From assembly GCF_004216475.1 (NCBI RefSeq), contig NZ_CP022303.1, positions 4,206,001 to 4,270,000 on the forward strand: a stretch of 64,000 nucleotides of DNA, read 5' to 3'. Both the position numbers and the translations under genes were made by a program. Within the stretch, counting starts at the first letter, position 1. Every line of letters starts with the position of its first letter. The stretch comes from Thalassococcus sp. S3 (lineage in GTDB: Bacteria; Pseudomonadota; Alphaproteobacteria; Rhodobacterales; Rhodobacteraceae). The notes below the pieces were generated by a model, which ran no database searches, was not told where the DNA came from, and was given only the letters and a program-made list of their open reading frames with translations. This document shows, piece by piece, positions 26,040 through 34,600 of this stretch.

Positions 26040-26118
26040 TTCAACCTTCCCGGGCAGCCGCGCAGCCGCACGCAGTCGCGCGTGACGGTCGCCTGTGTTG
26101 CCCGACCAGAAAGGCAAA

Positions 26119-27222
26119 ATGATGCTCACGCAAATCACCCGCACGCTCGCGGTCGCTGGCCTTGTCTGTGGACTGGCAAGCCCGACATTTGCAGACACGA
26201 TCACCGTGACCGATACGCTCAACCGCCAGATCGAGGTACCGGAAACGGCAAACCGGATCCTCCTTGGCTTTTACTTCGAGGACTTCTTCGCAGTGGGTGG
26301 GCCAAACGCCTATGACCGCGTCGTCGGGATCTCCAAGGACACCTGGGCCGGATGGCGTGCCCTTCAATGGCAGGCCTATACCGAGGCTGTTCCGCGCATT
26401 GCCGAACTCACCGATGTCGGTGAGGTCGAGGCCGGTACATTCTCGCTCGAGACCGCTCTCTCGCTCAGACCCGATGTCGCTATCCTTGCCGCCTGGCAAT
26501 ACAACGCGCTGGGCGACGGCGTCTCGCGCCTTGAAGCCGCCGGCATTCCTGTCGTCATTCTCGACTACAACGCGCAGGAGGTGGACAAGCATGTCATCTC
26601 CACCCTCGCGCTTGGCGCCATTCTGGGGGAGCCGGAGCGCGCCCAAGAGCTGGCCGATCTCTATTCCAGCGCCCATGCCGATGTCGTTGAACGCGTTGCC
26701 AAGGCAACGCAGGAACCCGCCGTTTATGTCGAACTGGGTCGGAAAGGCGCAGGGGAAATCGACAATTCCTACGGCGATACGATGTGGGGCGCCCTGATCG
26801 AAGCAGCCGGCGGACGCAACATTGCGATGGGTCAGGTCGCGAGATGGGGCCCTCTCAGCCCGGAATACGTGCTGGCCCAGAACCCCGATGTGATCCTGCT
26901 GGCCGGTTCAGGCTGGCAAGGCCGCGATCAGGCCGTGCTGATGGGCCCCGGGATCGAACCGGCCTTCACACATGAGCGGATGCGGCCCTATCTGGACCGA
27001 CCGGGCTGGGATCAGTTAGCGGCCGTAGAAAACGGCGCCGTCCACGCGATTTATCACGGAGGGGCGCGCACGCTCTATGATTTTGCGTTTTTCCAATATC
27101 TCGCCAAGACGCTGCATCCGGAACTCTTTGAAGACGTAGATCCACAGGCGAACCTTGATGCGTTCTTTGAAGAATACATGCCAATCCGCTTTAGCGGCAC
27201 CTATATGACGCAGCTTCCATGA
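26119..27222 (+). CDS. Periplasmic binding protein of a FecB/siderophore-type ABC transporter
   Basis: A 367-residue protein with a Sec signal (cleavage near FADTITV) and the class III periplasmic-binding fold: TVTDTLNRQIEVPETANRIL is the usual entry segment, followed by ETALSLRPDVAIL and long-helix features. It is longer than simple iron-binding members and carries Trp-rich loops (DTWAGWRALQWQAY). Ligands of this family are metal-siderophore complexes, heme or cobalamin. The stop overlaps the permease start. Two ATGs are possible (26119 or 26122). Confidence 0.88.
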   Translation: MMLTQITRTLAVAGLVCGLASPTFADTITVTDTLNRQIEVPETANRILLGFYFEDFFAVGGPNAYDRVVGISKDTWAGWRALQWQAYTEAVPRIAELTDVGEVEAGTFSLETALSLRPDVAILAAWQYNALGDGVSRLEAAGIPVVILDYNAQEVDKHVISTLALGAILGEPERAQELADLYSSAHADVVERVAKATQEPAVYVELGRKGAGEIDNSYGDTMWGALIEAAGGRNIAMGQVARWGPLSPEYVLAQNPDVILLAGSGWQGRDQAVLMGPGIEPAFTHERMRPYLDRPGWDQLAAVENGAVHAIYHGGARTLYDFAFFQYLAKTLHPELFEDVDPQANLDAFFEEYMPIRFSGTYMTQLP

Positions 27223-28271
27223 GCGTGACGCGAGGGGCGGCAAGGGCCGCCCCAAGCTATGCCGACACCATTCGCCGGCGTGTCCTTATGCTGTTCGCCG
27301 GGGGCGTAACGCTTCTGACCTGCATCGTGTTCGACATCCTGACCGGTCCCGCCCTCCTTGGGATCGGAGATGTGGTCACAGCCCTTGTCCTGCCCGGACA
27401 GGCAGATACGGTCGTGGCCGTGATCGTGTGGGACATTCGCCTGCCAATGACGCTGATGGCCGCACTTGTCGGCATCGCCCTTGCCGTTGCGGGGGTCGCG
27501 ATGCAGACAATCCTCGGAAATCCGCTGGCGAGCCCCTACACCCTTGGATTTTCCGCCGCGGCGGGCTTTGGCGCGGCGCTGGCCATCCTGACCGGGATCA
27601 CCTTGCCAGTCGTGCCCTGGCTGACGGTGCCGCTTGCCGCCTTTGTCACGTCGGCGGCGTCTGCTGCGCTGGTTTACGGCTTTGCGCGTGTCCGTGGCAT
27701 GTCGCCCGAGGTGATGGTCCTTGCGGGCATCGCGACGCTCTTTCTGTTTCAATCGCTTCAATCCATGGTGCAGTATCTGGCCGCACCCGAGGTTTTGCAG
27801 GCCATCGTCTTCTGGCTCTTCGGGTCCCTCCTCAAAGCCTCCTGGGACAATGTGCCGATTACGTTCACCATCGTCGCCGTCGCACTCGCCGCGTTGCTGC
27901 CCGACATCTGGCGCCTGACCGCGCTTCGCCTGGGCGATGATCGCGCCGCGGCGATAGGTGTCGATGTGCGGCCCCTCCGCATCAGGATCTTTGCCCTGGT
28001 TGCCCTGCTGACCGCCGGAGCGGTGGCGTTTGTCGGCACGATCGGCTTTGTCGGTCTTGTCGCGCCCCATGTCGCGCGGGGCCTGGTCGGAGAAGACCAG
28101 CGTTTCCTTCTGCCAATGGCGGCGCTCTGCGGCGCGATCCTGATGACCGGCGCGTCCATACTTTCCAAGCTAATTTCACCCGGATCGGTCATCCCCATCG
28201 GCATCGTGACGGCAGTGATCGGTGTTCCGTTCCTCTTTGGCCTGATCCTTCGGGGGAAAAAACATTGGTAG
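27219..28271 (+). CDS. FecCD-type ABC transporter permease
   Basis: A 350-residue inner-membrane protein with about nine to ten membrane segments and the BtuC/FecCD signatures: RLPMTLMAALVGIALAVAGVAMQTILGNPLASPYTLGFSAAAGFGAAL (split here as the canonical GAxxQxxxxNPLAxPxxLG region) and FVGTIGFVGLVAPHVARGLVG. One permease gene would form a homodimer. It overlaps the binding protein by four bases and the ATPase by seven. Confidence 0.95.
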   Translation: MSVTRGAARAAPSYADTIRRRVLMLFAGGVTLLTCIVFDILTGPALLGIGDVVTALVLPGQADTVVAVIVWDIRLPMTLMAALVGIALAVAGVAMQTILGNPLASPYTLGFSAAAGFGAALAILTGITLPVVPWLTVPLAAFVTSAASAALVYGFARVRGMSPEVMVLAGIATLFLFQSLQSMVQYLAAPEVLQAIVFWLFGSLLKASWDNVPITFTIVAVALAALLPDIWRLTALRLGDDRAAAIGVDVRPLRIRIFALVALLTAGAVAFVGTIGFVGLVAPHVARGLVGEDQRFLLPMAALCGAILMTGASILSKLISPGSVIPIGIVTAVIGVPFLFGLILRGKKHW

Positions 28272-29026
28272 ATTTGCAGCTTTCGAACCTCTCGGTTCAT
28301 CATGGGGCATCAACGATCCTCTCAGGGATCAATGCCGTTCTCCCCTCTGGCCAGGTCACCGCGCTGATCGGCCCAAACGGTGTCGGAAAATCCTCTCTGC
28401 TGCGGGCAATCGCAGGTCTCTCCCCTTGTAGGGGAGGCCTGTTGATCGGCGGTGCCACTCAAACGCGCGCGCAGCTCAAAGAGCGCGTCGCCTACATGCC
28501 GCAAGAAACCGCGGCGCGCTCGTCTCTCACCTTGCTGGAGGTGGTGCTTCTGGGTCGTGTGGCATCGCTTGGTCTATCCGTTCCGCACGGCCTTTTGGCC
28601 CAGGCCGAAGCCGCGCTGGATCATTTCGGTCTCTTGCCGCTTTGTGACCGCACCCTGGATACGGTCAGCGGGGGGCAGCGCCAGATGACCTATCTGGCCC
28701 AGGCGCTCTTTCGTGCCCCGGACGTTCTGCTGCTTGACGAACCCACGGCAGCACTCGACTTGCGTCATCAACTCGTGGTGCTCGACACTATCCGGCAACT
28801 TGCGGATCAACGAAATGTCACCGTCGTGATCGCATTGCACGACCTGTCTTTGGCCGCCCAGTTCAGTGACCGGATGATGTGTCTGCATCGCGGAGGTCTC
28901 CATGCCGAAGGAACACCAGAGGCCGTCCTGACCGCAGCCTGCCTGCGCGACGTCTACGGCGTGGCCGCCGATATCTCGCAAGGACCAGACGGGCGACCGC
29001 GTGTCGATGTGCTGAGCGCCCTCTGA
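28265..29026 (+). CDS. ABC transporter ATPase (FecE/FhuC type)
   Basis: A 253-residue cytoplasmic ATPase. Walker A GPNGVGKSS, signature VSGGQRQMT, Walker B VLLLDEPTAALDL and the switch His (VIALHDLSLA) are all intact. Translation appears to begin at a TTG (28265) overlapping the permease by seven bases, as no ATG fits the family N-terminus. It completes the three-gene importer; no TonB receptor is present in the window. Confidence 0.94.
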   Translation: MVDLQLSNLSVHHGASTILSGINAVLPSGQVTALIGPNGVGKSSLLRAIAGLSPCRGGLLIGGATQTRAQLKERVAYMPQETAARSSLTLLEVVLLGRVASLGLSVPHGLLAQAEAALDHFGLLPLCDRTLDTVSGGQRQMTYLAQALFRAPDVLLLDEPTAALDLRHQLVVLDTIRQLADQRNVTVVIALHDLSLAAQFSDRMMCLHRGGLHAEGTPEAVLTAACLRDVYGVAADISQGPDGRPRVDVLSAL

Positions 29027-29066
29027 CCGACGCGCTACGCTCAGATGTCCACCCTCCGCGCGCGCC

Positions 29067-29690
29067 TTACGCGGCCTTCAACATCTTCAGCAAGTGCTCG
29101 GTATGGCCGTCTCTCAGCCGTTCGACGGGAAACTGCGTATCGAGATCGTCGAATGTCGCAAACATTTCCCGTGACAGGGACAGCGTCACAATGGGGCCGA
29201 AGACCAGATGATGCAGCAATTCCCTGTCCATCGGTACAAAGCTGCCATCCGCAATACCTTGCTGCACGATCTCCTCCAGCAGCTTGCGTTGCTTGACGAT
29301 ATACCCTTCGTGAAAACTCCGCGCGACATTGGGCAGGATGCGTGACACCTCAGCGATCAGGGGGGAGAGACGCCCGACCGGCGACAAGATCGTCGTGTCA
29401 TAGAGGCGCAGAATAGCGCTTGCAAATCTGTCTTCCGAGCTGAGGCTCTCGTCATCACGCAGCTCCGTCAAATCCTTCAGCGCGCGCCCGTAGCCATCCG
29501 TCACGCACGCGATGAAGAGAGCCTCCTTACCATCGAAATGATGATAAAGGCTCGCTTTTTGCATGCCACAGGCCTTGGCCAGCTGGGTCATCGACGTGCC
29601 CGCAAAACCCTTGTCCAGAAAAGCCTGCGTGGCGATGTTCACGATCTCCTGCCTCCGTTTGGATGCCGTCTTCTCAGATGTTGCCAGCAT
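29067..29690 (-). CDS. TetR family regulator divergent from an RND adaptor gene
   Basis: A 207-residue regulator. The N-terminal helix-turn-helix spans residues ~10-55 (FAGTSMTQLAKACGMQKASLYHHFDGKEALF), and the C-terminal ligand domain is of typical size, with a YsiA-like arrangement. AGGAGG lies upstream of the ATG. It is divergent from the membrane-fusion protein gene at 29762, and an imperfect palindrome (29722-29735) sits between them, so local repression of the adaptor is likely. Confidence 0.9.
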   Translation of the reverse strand: MLATSEKTASKRRQEIVNIATQAFLDKGFAGTSMTQLAKACGMQKASLYHHFDGKEALFIACVTDGYGRALKDLTELRDDESLSSEDRFASAILRLYDTTILSPVGRLSPLIAEVSRILPNVARSFHEGYIVKQRKLLEEIVQQGIADGSFVPMDRELLHHLVFGPIVTLSLSREMFATFDDLDTQFPVERLRDGHTEHLLKMLKAA

Positions 29691-29721
29691 TGACCCTCCT
29701 CAAGGTGGCTCTAAATAAACT

Positions 29722-29735
29722 ACCGAACGGTCGGT
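29722..29735. promoter_or_regulatory. Probable TetR operator
   Basis: ACCGAACGGTCGGT (arms ACCGAAC / GGTCGGT, five of seven positions symmetric) lies 32 bases upstream of the TetR start and ~27 upstream of the adaptor start. The ACCGNNCGGT pattern is common for TetR-family sites that control efflux genes. Confidence 0.6.
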
Positions 29736-29761
29736 TGACCACCTGGCAGGAGTTAGGCTCC

Positions 29762-30832
29762 ATGAAACAAGAAGCAAAGGCCGTTACCTTGGCGCTTGCG
29801 ATCATGGCTGGCTTACATCTTGACGCAGCACAGGGCGAAACGAAAGCAGCAAGCCGCGATCTGCCCGTGTTCGTCCGAACGGGCATTGCCGAACAAGGCC
29901 CAAGATCTCACACCCTCAACTTCATCGGACACGTCGCGCCTGTCAGGTCCGTGGATCTGTCATTCGAGGTCAGCGGTGAGCTTGTCGAGATCAATGTCCC
30001 GATGAGCACTTGGTCGGAGGCGGGCGACATCCTCGCCACGCTCGACCCCGCCCCGTTCGAAGTGACGTTACGCAAGGCTCGTGACCACTTCCGCGCTGCT
30101 GAACGTGCCTATCGCCGCGCCCGTGCGATGGCGAAATCAGGCATGGGATCCGAAAGAGGCGCACAGGATGCTCTGCTCGCAAGGAACACGACAAAGACAC
30201 TCCTCGACAAAGCCGAAGATGCCTTGGGCCGAACGCGGATCGTGGCGCCGTTTTCGGGATACGTCATCAACATAAGCGATGCGCCCAAAGAAACCGTCGC
30301 GCCTGACGCCCCCCTCTTTCGCCTTTATGACATGTCCCGCATCCGGATCGAGATCGACATGCCCGCGGATCTTTTGGCAGATAACGGAGAGGCTGAAACG
30401 ATGGGCTTTTCTGCGTTGTTGCCGGAACCCGGTGGTCCCATCGAATTGCAGTTGCGTGATGTCACCGCATTGGATGACCGGGTCAGCCGGCTGACCTTCT
30501 CTGCTTCGGGCGCGTCGCATCCTCCGCTGCGTCCCGGCCAACCTATCGCTGTCGCGGTGCAACGCAGCATGCCGCAGGAGACTGTAGCCATTCCAGCCTC
30601 TGCCATCGTGGATCAGGACGGTGCCAGCGCGGCTGTCATGTTCCTGTCGCGTCAGGCTGACGGACAGAATGTGATTCTGCGCCGGGCTGTTGAAATCCAT
30701 GCGCATCATGGCAATACGGTGACCGTCTCCGGCCTGCCGCGAGCGGCGGAAATCGTGACCTTTGGGGGAAGGTATATGGCGGAAGGGCAAAGCGTCAGCC
30801 ATCCCGAAAGCAAAGCAGCCGCAAAGAGATAA
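29762..30832 (+). CDS. RND efflux periplasmic adaptor (membrane fusion protein), no adjacent pump
   Basis: A 356-residue protein with an N-terminal signal/anchor (residues ~5-22), a lipoyl-like half (VDLSFEVSGELVEINVPMSTWSEAGDILATLD), a helical hairpin (residues ~100-150) and the beta-barrel (LGRTRIVAPFSGYVINISDAP). This is the MexA/AcrA-type architecture that links an inner-membrane RND pump to an outer-membrane channel. The next gene is convergent and unrelated, so the pump and channel must be elsewhere or have been lost. The start at 29762 follows a GGAG site. Confidence 0.88.
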   Translation: MKQEAKAVTLALAIMAGLHLDAAQGETKAASRDLPVFVRTGIAEQGPRSHTLNFIGHVAPVRSVDLSFEVSGELVEINVPMSTWSEAGDILATLDPAPFEVTLRKARDHFRAAERAYRRARAMAKSGMGSERGAQDALLARNTTKTLLDKAEDALGRTRIVAPFSGYVINISDAPKETVAPDAPLFRLYDMSRIRIEIDMPADLLADNGEAETMGFSALLPEPGGPIELQLRDVTALDDRVSRLTFSASGASHPPLRPGQPIAVAVQRSMPQETVAIPASAIVDQDGASAAVMFLSRQADGQNVILRRAVEIHAHHGNTVTVSGLPRAAEIVTFGGRYMAEGQSVSHPESKAAAKR

Positions 30833-30913
30833 CGCCTTGAGGGCGGGGCCTGGCCGCTTGCGATCACGCCGTCGATGCAAGCCCCGGTCGGATCGCTTTC
30901 GGGGGCTGGATCC

Positions 30914-30930
30914 GCGGGGGGTACCCCCGC
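30914..30930. terminator. Convergent hairpin between the RND adaptor and cyclase genes
   Basis: GCGGGGG and CCCCCGC form a perfect 7-bp stem with a 3-base loop, lying between two convergent stops. There is no T run, so termination strength is uncertain. Confidence 0.45.
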
Positions 30931-30938
30931 AGAAGCGC

Positions 30939-31886
30939 TTAGTAAAGGGCGACCGGATTGACGATCATCTGCACCGTGCCGCGAATGCGCGCCTGGCCCA
31001 GCACGAACATGAATTCGTTCACTCCTTCATCAAGCAGCGGCCCGGTATTCATCGTCTCCAGGATGTAGATGCCATTGTCTTTTAGCAGCACCACATGCCC
31101 GTAAAACGCGCCGTCTCCGGGTGCGGGCGGCACCGGCTCCAGCCCCCAGGTATCGGCTCCAACCGCCATCGGGTTCAGGGACGCGACATAGCGCGAGCCC
31201 TCCACGTTCAGCCCCGGCTCACCCGAGACCCAGGCCTGCGGATCACTCTCCAGCTTGGCGTCGGTCCAGCCGGTATGAAAGAGAATGATATCCCCCTCGC
31301 CCATCGTCACGCCCTGCGCCTCGGCGGCTGCCTTGATCTCCGCCTCGCCAAAGTGATCGCCCGCCTCCAGCGCGTCCTTACCCGCCGCCTTGGCCATGTC
31401 GAGGATCACCGCGCGGCCCACCAGCGGCGGGATCGCGTGCACGCCTAGCTTGGTCAGCCCGGTGATTTCCGAGATCTCTTTCTCATCCGCGCAATTGTAA
31501 TAGTAGCCGCCCTCGCCCAGATGCCCCAGCCCGTCGATCTGGCTGCCAATGCCCACCCAGGTCTGCAAAAGGTCATCGTTGTAATTGCCGGGATAGCCGA
31601 ATTGATCCAGCTTCTGCCCGCCCTGCTGGTTCGGCTGCACCACCTGCAGGCTCAGCGAGCGAGGCGGAAAGGCCGGCGTGTTGCTGTCGATCACGATGCC
31701 AAGAGGCATCGACTTGCCCTCTTTAATCAACGTCGCCGCCTTCAGCGTGTTCTCCGGCGTCACCAGATTGGCCGAGCCCAGCTCGTCTTCATGCCCCCAG
31801 CGTTCGGAATGATTGCATCCGGCAGCAGCTACCGATGCGCCCAGCCCCAGCGCGCAGACCGCGCCCAGTATCGTTTTCACTGTCAT
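30939..31886 (-). CDS. Secreted cyclase-family (kynurenine formamidase-like) hydrolase
   Basis: A 315-residue protein with a Sec signal/lipoprotein-like start (MTVKTILGAVCALGLGASVAAAGC). The cyclase-family metal site is present in a variant form, GSQIDGLGHLG instead of the usual HxGTHxDxPxH, followed by later motifs ILDMAK and ILFHTGW, as in the cyclase branch acting on cyclic or amide substrates. The start at 31886 follows GGGAGGATG. It is last in the aromatic gene cluster, 91 bases after maiA, and its substrate is unknown. Export to the periplasm is unusual for this superfamily and noteworthy. Confidence 0.8.
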   Translation of the reverse strand: MTVKTILGAVCALGLGASVAAAGCNHSERWGHEDELGSANLVTPENTLKAATLIKEGKSMPLGIVIDSNTPAFPPRSLSLQVVQPNQQGGQKLDQFGYPGNYNDDLLQTWVGIGSQIDGLGHLGEGGYYYNCADEKEISEITGLTKLGVHAIPPLVGRAVILDMAKAAGKDALEAGDHFGEAEIKAAAEAQGVTMGEGDIILFHTGWTDAKLESDPQAWVSGEPGLNVEGSRYVASLNPMAVGADTWGLEPVPPAPGDGAFYGHVVLLKDNGIYILETMNTGPLLDEGVNEFMFVLGQARIRGTVQMIVNPVALY

Positions 31887-31977
31887 GTCATCCTCCCAGA
31901 TCGCCCCACGCCGATCCTCCACCGGGCGGGGATTCTGAAAGGCTAGCAGCGAAATCGCGTTCCGCAAAACGGAGTGG

Positions 31978-32613
31978 TCAGGAAGGTTGCCACCGGTCGG
32001 GATGAGCCGCCTGGAACGCGGGATGCGCCTCGCAGCTCGCCACCACAGCCATCGTGCGCGGCAGATCGTCGATCTGCGCGCCCCAGCGACGCGCATTATA
32101 GACCTGCGGCATCAGGCAGATATCGGCCAGCCCCGGCTTAGGTCCTGCGCAGAACGGCCTTTCCGGAAAAGCGCCCAACAGGGCCTCGAAGGCCTGCATG
32201 CCGGGCCGGATGAACCGCTTCATCCATTCCGCGCGTGTCTCTTCCCGCCCGGTGATCTCCACGGCATGCGCCGCCACCTGCAGGTTGCAGACGGGATGAA
32301 TATCCACCGCGATCGCATGGGCCAGTGCCTGTACCATCGCCCGCTCCGCCGGCGCTTCGGGCAGCAGCCCCAGCCCCCGCGTCGTATCGAGGTACTCCAG
32401 AATGGCCAGCGATTGCGTCAAGCGCAACCCGTCGATCTCCAGCACCGGCACGAAGCCCTGCGGGTTCCGCTCGAGATGCTCTGGCGTCTTGTGCTCTTTC
32501 GTCGGCAGGTCCACCGGGACCGAGCGATATCGGGTCCCACCCAGCGCCAGCGCGATCCGACAGCGATAGCTCGCAGAGGAGCGCCAGAAATCGTAGAGTA
32601 CGATCTCAGACAT
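31978..32613 (-). CDS. maiA: Maleylacetoacetate isomerase (zeta-class GST)
   Basis: A 211-residue protein with the zeta GST active-site motif RSSASYRCRIAL near the N-terminus (the Ser that activates glutathione), the VPVLEIDGLRLTQSLAILEYL glutathione-binding segment and the C-terminal helical domain (PGLADICLMPQVYNARR). It isomerises maleylacetoacetate to fumarylacetoacetate, between HmgA and FahA in homogentisate breakdown. The start at 32613 overlaps the DUF2783 stop by eight bases. Confidence 0.95.
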   Translation of the reverse strand: MSEIVLYDFWRSSASYRCRIALALGGTRYRSVPVDLPTKEHKTPEHLERNPQGFVPVLEIDGLRLTQSLAILEYLDTTRGLGLLPEAPAERAMVQALAHAIAVDIHPVCNLQVAAHAVEITGREETRAEWMKRFIRPGMQAFEALLGAFPERPFCAGPKPGLADICLMPQVYNARRWGAQIDDLPRTMAVVASCEAHPAFQAAHPDRWQPS

Positions 32614-32797
32614 CCGCATAGCCCCGTGCCGCAACGAGCAGATCGCGCAACCGTGACAAGTCGCCGATCTCGTTGGCCATCATCAGCACGAGCCTTGCGT
32701 TCAGCGCGTGGCTTTCGGCCTCGCTCAGCCCCTCATGCGCATCCATCAGCGCGTTGTAGAACGCATCCTGATCCGGGCTAAGCCGGTCCTCTGCCAT
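32606..32797 (-). CDS. DUF2783 small protein, likely partner of the adjacent flavin monooxygenase
   Basis: A 63-residue acidic helical protein (LSPDQDAFYNALMDAHEGLSEAESHALNARLVL...). It starts 2 bases after the monooxygenase stop and overlaps maiA. In Pseudomonas putida the conversion of 3-hydroxyphenylacetate to homogentisate needs a flavoprotein (MhaA) plus a small coupling protein (MhaB). The size, order and pathway here match that arrangement, which I propose as the role; the family assignment DUF2783 is from the sequence. Confidence 0.75.
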   Translation of the reverse strand: MAEDRLSPDQDAFYNALMDAHEGLSEAESHALNARLVLMMANEIGDLSRLRDLLVAARGYADV

Positions 32798-32799
32798 GC

Positions 32800-34395
32800 T
32801 CACGCGAGTGCCCTCCCCATCGCGCGGTCCAAAGCCGCCTGCACAGTACCCGCATCTGGCGCTTCGAACACCGCGCAGACATGCCCGTCGGGCCGGAACA
32901 GATAGGCAAGACCCGCGCCATACCGTGCCTCGGCATGCCCCCCGACACTCGCAAAACAGGGATACTCCGCGCGCTGATCCACCCCGATGCGCCGCAACCC
33001 CGGCACGTCCGGCAGCGCCACGTCGCCAAATCCGACGAGCGTCCAGCCGCCCTGCACCTCCCGGCTCAGCCAGGTGCCCTCCAGCGGCGCATCGACCAAA
33101 GCGGTCCCGGGCCGCACCGGCGCCTCTGCCGGCGTCTGCAGCGCCATCCCCTCCAGCGAGCAAGGCATCGACAGCCGCCCCGAATTCAAAAGCTTCCGCG
33201 CAAACGGCATGTCATGCGCCAGCCTGAGCGTCTCCGCCCGGAACAGCGCCTCGATCGGCGTCTTCGGCGTCATGAAGTTCGTGGCGCGCGAGGAATTGAG
33301 GATATTCTCCGCCGACCCGTGGCTGCGTTCCTCGTGATAGGTCCCGATCAGCGCCCCGGGCGCCTTGCCCTCCAGCACGGCGGCCAGCTTCCAGCCCAGA
33401 TTGTCGACATCCTGAATACCGCCATTCCCGCCGCGCGCCCCGAAGGGGCTGACCACATGCGCGCTGTCGCCCACGAAGATCACCCGGCCATGCACGAACT
33501 CATCCAGCTTGATGCAGCGGAACCTGTAGACGCTCATCCAGTCCAGCCGGAACGGCTTGTTGCCCACGATGGCCCTTATGCGGGGCAGCACCTTTTTCTC
33601 GGTCGCCTCCGCCTTGCCGTCCGCATCCACGTCCAGTTGCAGGTCGATCCGGTAGATATTGTCCGGCTGCATATGCAGCAGAGCCGACTTGCCCTGGTGA
33701 AAGGGCGGATCGAACCAGAACCAACGCTCCGGCACATCGTGGTCGCCAAAGGGGCTGTCCTCCATCTCGATATCCGCGATCAGGAACTGCTCCTCAAAGG
33801 TTTGCCCTTCAAAGGTCAGCCCCATCCGCTCCCGCGTCGGAGAGCCCGCGCCATCGCAAGCCACATACCACTCCGCCTCGATCTCGTAAGACCCGTCCGG
33901 TGTCTCCACCGTGAGCACCACGTGATCGCCCCGGTCGTCATGGCCGGTAACCCTGTTCTTGAACCGCAGGTCAATCAGGTCCGGAAAGTCCCGCGCGCGG
34001 TCGATCAGATATTCCTCTACGTAATATTGCTGCAGGTTGATGAAGGCCGGGTATTTGTGCCCCTTCTCCGGCAACAGATCGAAGGAGAAGACCTCGTCTT
34101 GGCCGTGAAACTGCCGCCCGACCTTCCACGTGACGCCCTTCTCCAGCATCCGCTCGCCCACGCCCAGCCGGTCGAAAATCTCCATCGTCCGCTTGGCCCA
34201 GCAGATCGCCCGCGAGCCGACCGACACGACGTTGTTGTCATCCAGCACGACCGAGGCCACGCCCCGCTGCGCCAGATCAATCGCCATCGCCAGACCGATG
34301 GGACCCGCACCTACGATAGCCACGGGATGGCGCGGCTCGGGTGCTGTCAGGCCCGGAGGGGCGATGTAAGGAAACGGAGCATAATCATACGCCAT
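32800..34395 (-). CDS. FAD-dependent aromatic hydroxylase (MhpA/MhaA-like)
   Basis: A 531-residue flavoprotein monooxygenase. The GxGxxG dinucleotide motif is VAIVGAGPIGLAMAIDLA (residues ~25-42), the DG motif is WYVACDGAGSPTRERMGL, and the GD motif with ribityl contact is VIFVGDSAHVVSPFGARGGNGGIQD. A C-terminal thioredoxin-like domain follows. Such enzymes hydroxylate 3-hydroxyphenyl acids. Being embedded between fahA/hmgA and maiA, it most likely makes homogentisate from a hydroxylated phenylacetate; the exact ring substrate is inferred. Confidence 0.88.
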   Translation of the reverse strand: MAYDYAPFPYIAPPGLTAPEPRHPVAIVGAGPIGLAMAIDLAQRGVASVVLDDNNVVSVGSRAICWAKRTMEIFDRLGVGERMLEKGVTWKVGRQFHGQDEVFSFDLLPEKGHKYPAFINLQQYYVEEYLIDRARDFPDLIDLRFKNRVTGHDDRGDHVVLTVETPDGSYEIEAEWYVACDGAGSPTRERMGLTFEGQTFEEQFLIADIEMEDSPFGDHDVPERWFWFDPPFHQGKSALLHMQPDNIYRIDLQLDVDADGKAEATEKKVLPRIRAIVGNKPFRLDWMSVYRFRCIKLDEFVHGRVIFVGDSAHVVSPFGARGGNGGIQDVDNLGWKLAAVLEGKAPGALIGTYHEERSHGSAENILNSSRATNFMTPKTPIEALFRAETLRLAHDMPFARKLLNSGRLSMPCSLEGMALQTPAEAPVRPGTALVDAPLEGTWLSREVQGGWTLVGFGDVALPDVPGLRRIGVDQRAEYPCFASVGGHAEARYGAGLAYLFRPDGHVCAVFEAPDAGTVQAALDRAMGRALA

Positions 34396-34600
34396 CGGAA
34401 TAGTCCTTCCGGATCAGTTTACGGATCGTCCACACCGCCGTGCCGCCGAAAAAGACGCTGGCGATGCCGATGATCTCGAACATTGCGGGTCCCTTGGGCA
34501 TCCCGCGATAAAGAATGGCCCCCACCATCATGGCGAGACCACAGAGGCTGAAAACCAGCCGAAAGATGAGATCGGATTTCGAGGGGCCGAATTTGCTCAT
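34385..34600 (-). CDS. Two-helix small membrane protein in the homogentisate operon
   Basis: A 71-residue protein with two transmembrane helices (residues ~11-30 and ~40-58) and short charged ends (RKLIRKDYSDGV). Its stop overlaps the monooxygenase start by 11 bases, so translation is coupled. No family is recognised. It may anchor or support the hydroxylase or be a carrier fragment, but there is no direct evidence. Confidence 0.7.
   Translation of the reverse strand: MSKFGPSKSDLIFRLVFSLCGLAMMVGAILYRGMPKGPAMFEIIGIASVFFGGTAVWTIRKLIRKDYSDGV

Noticed and set aside
32881..34473. Open frame of ~530 codons on plus, antisense to the FAD hydroxylase
   Set aside because: The minus-strand protein is clearly an MhpA-like enzyme; the plus-strand frame has no domain and a biased composition.
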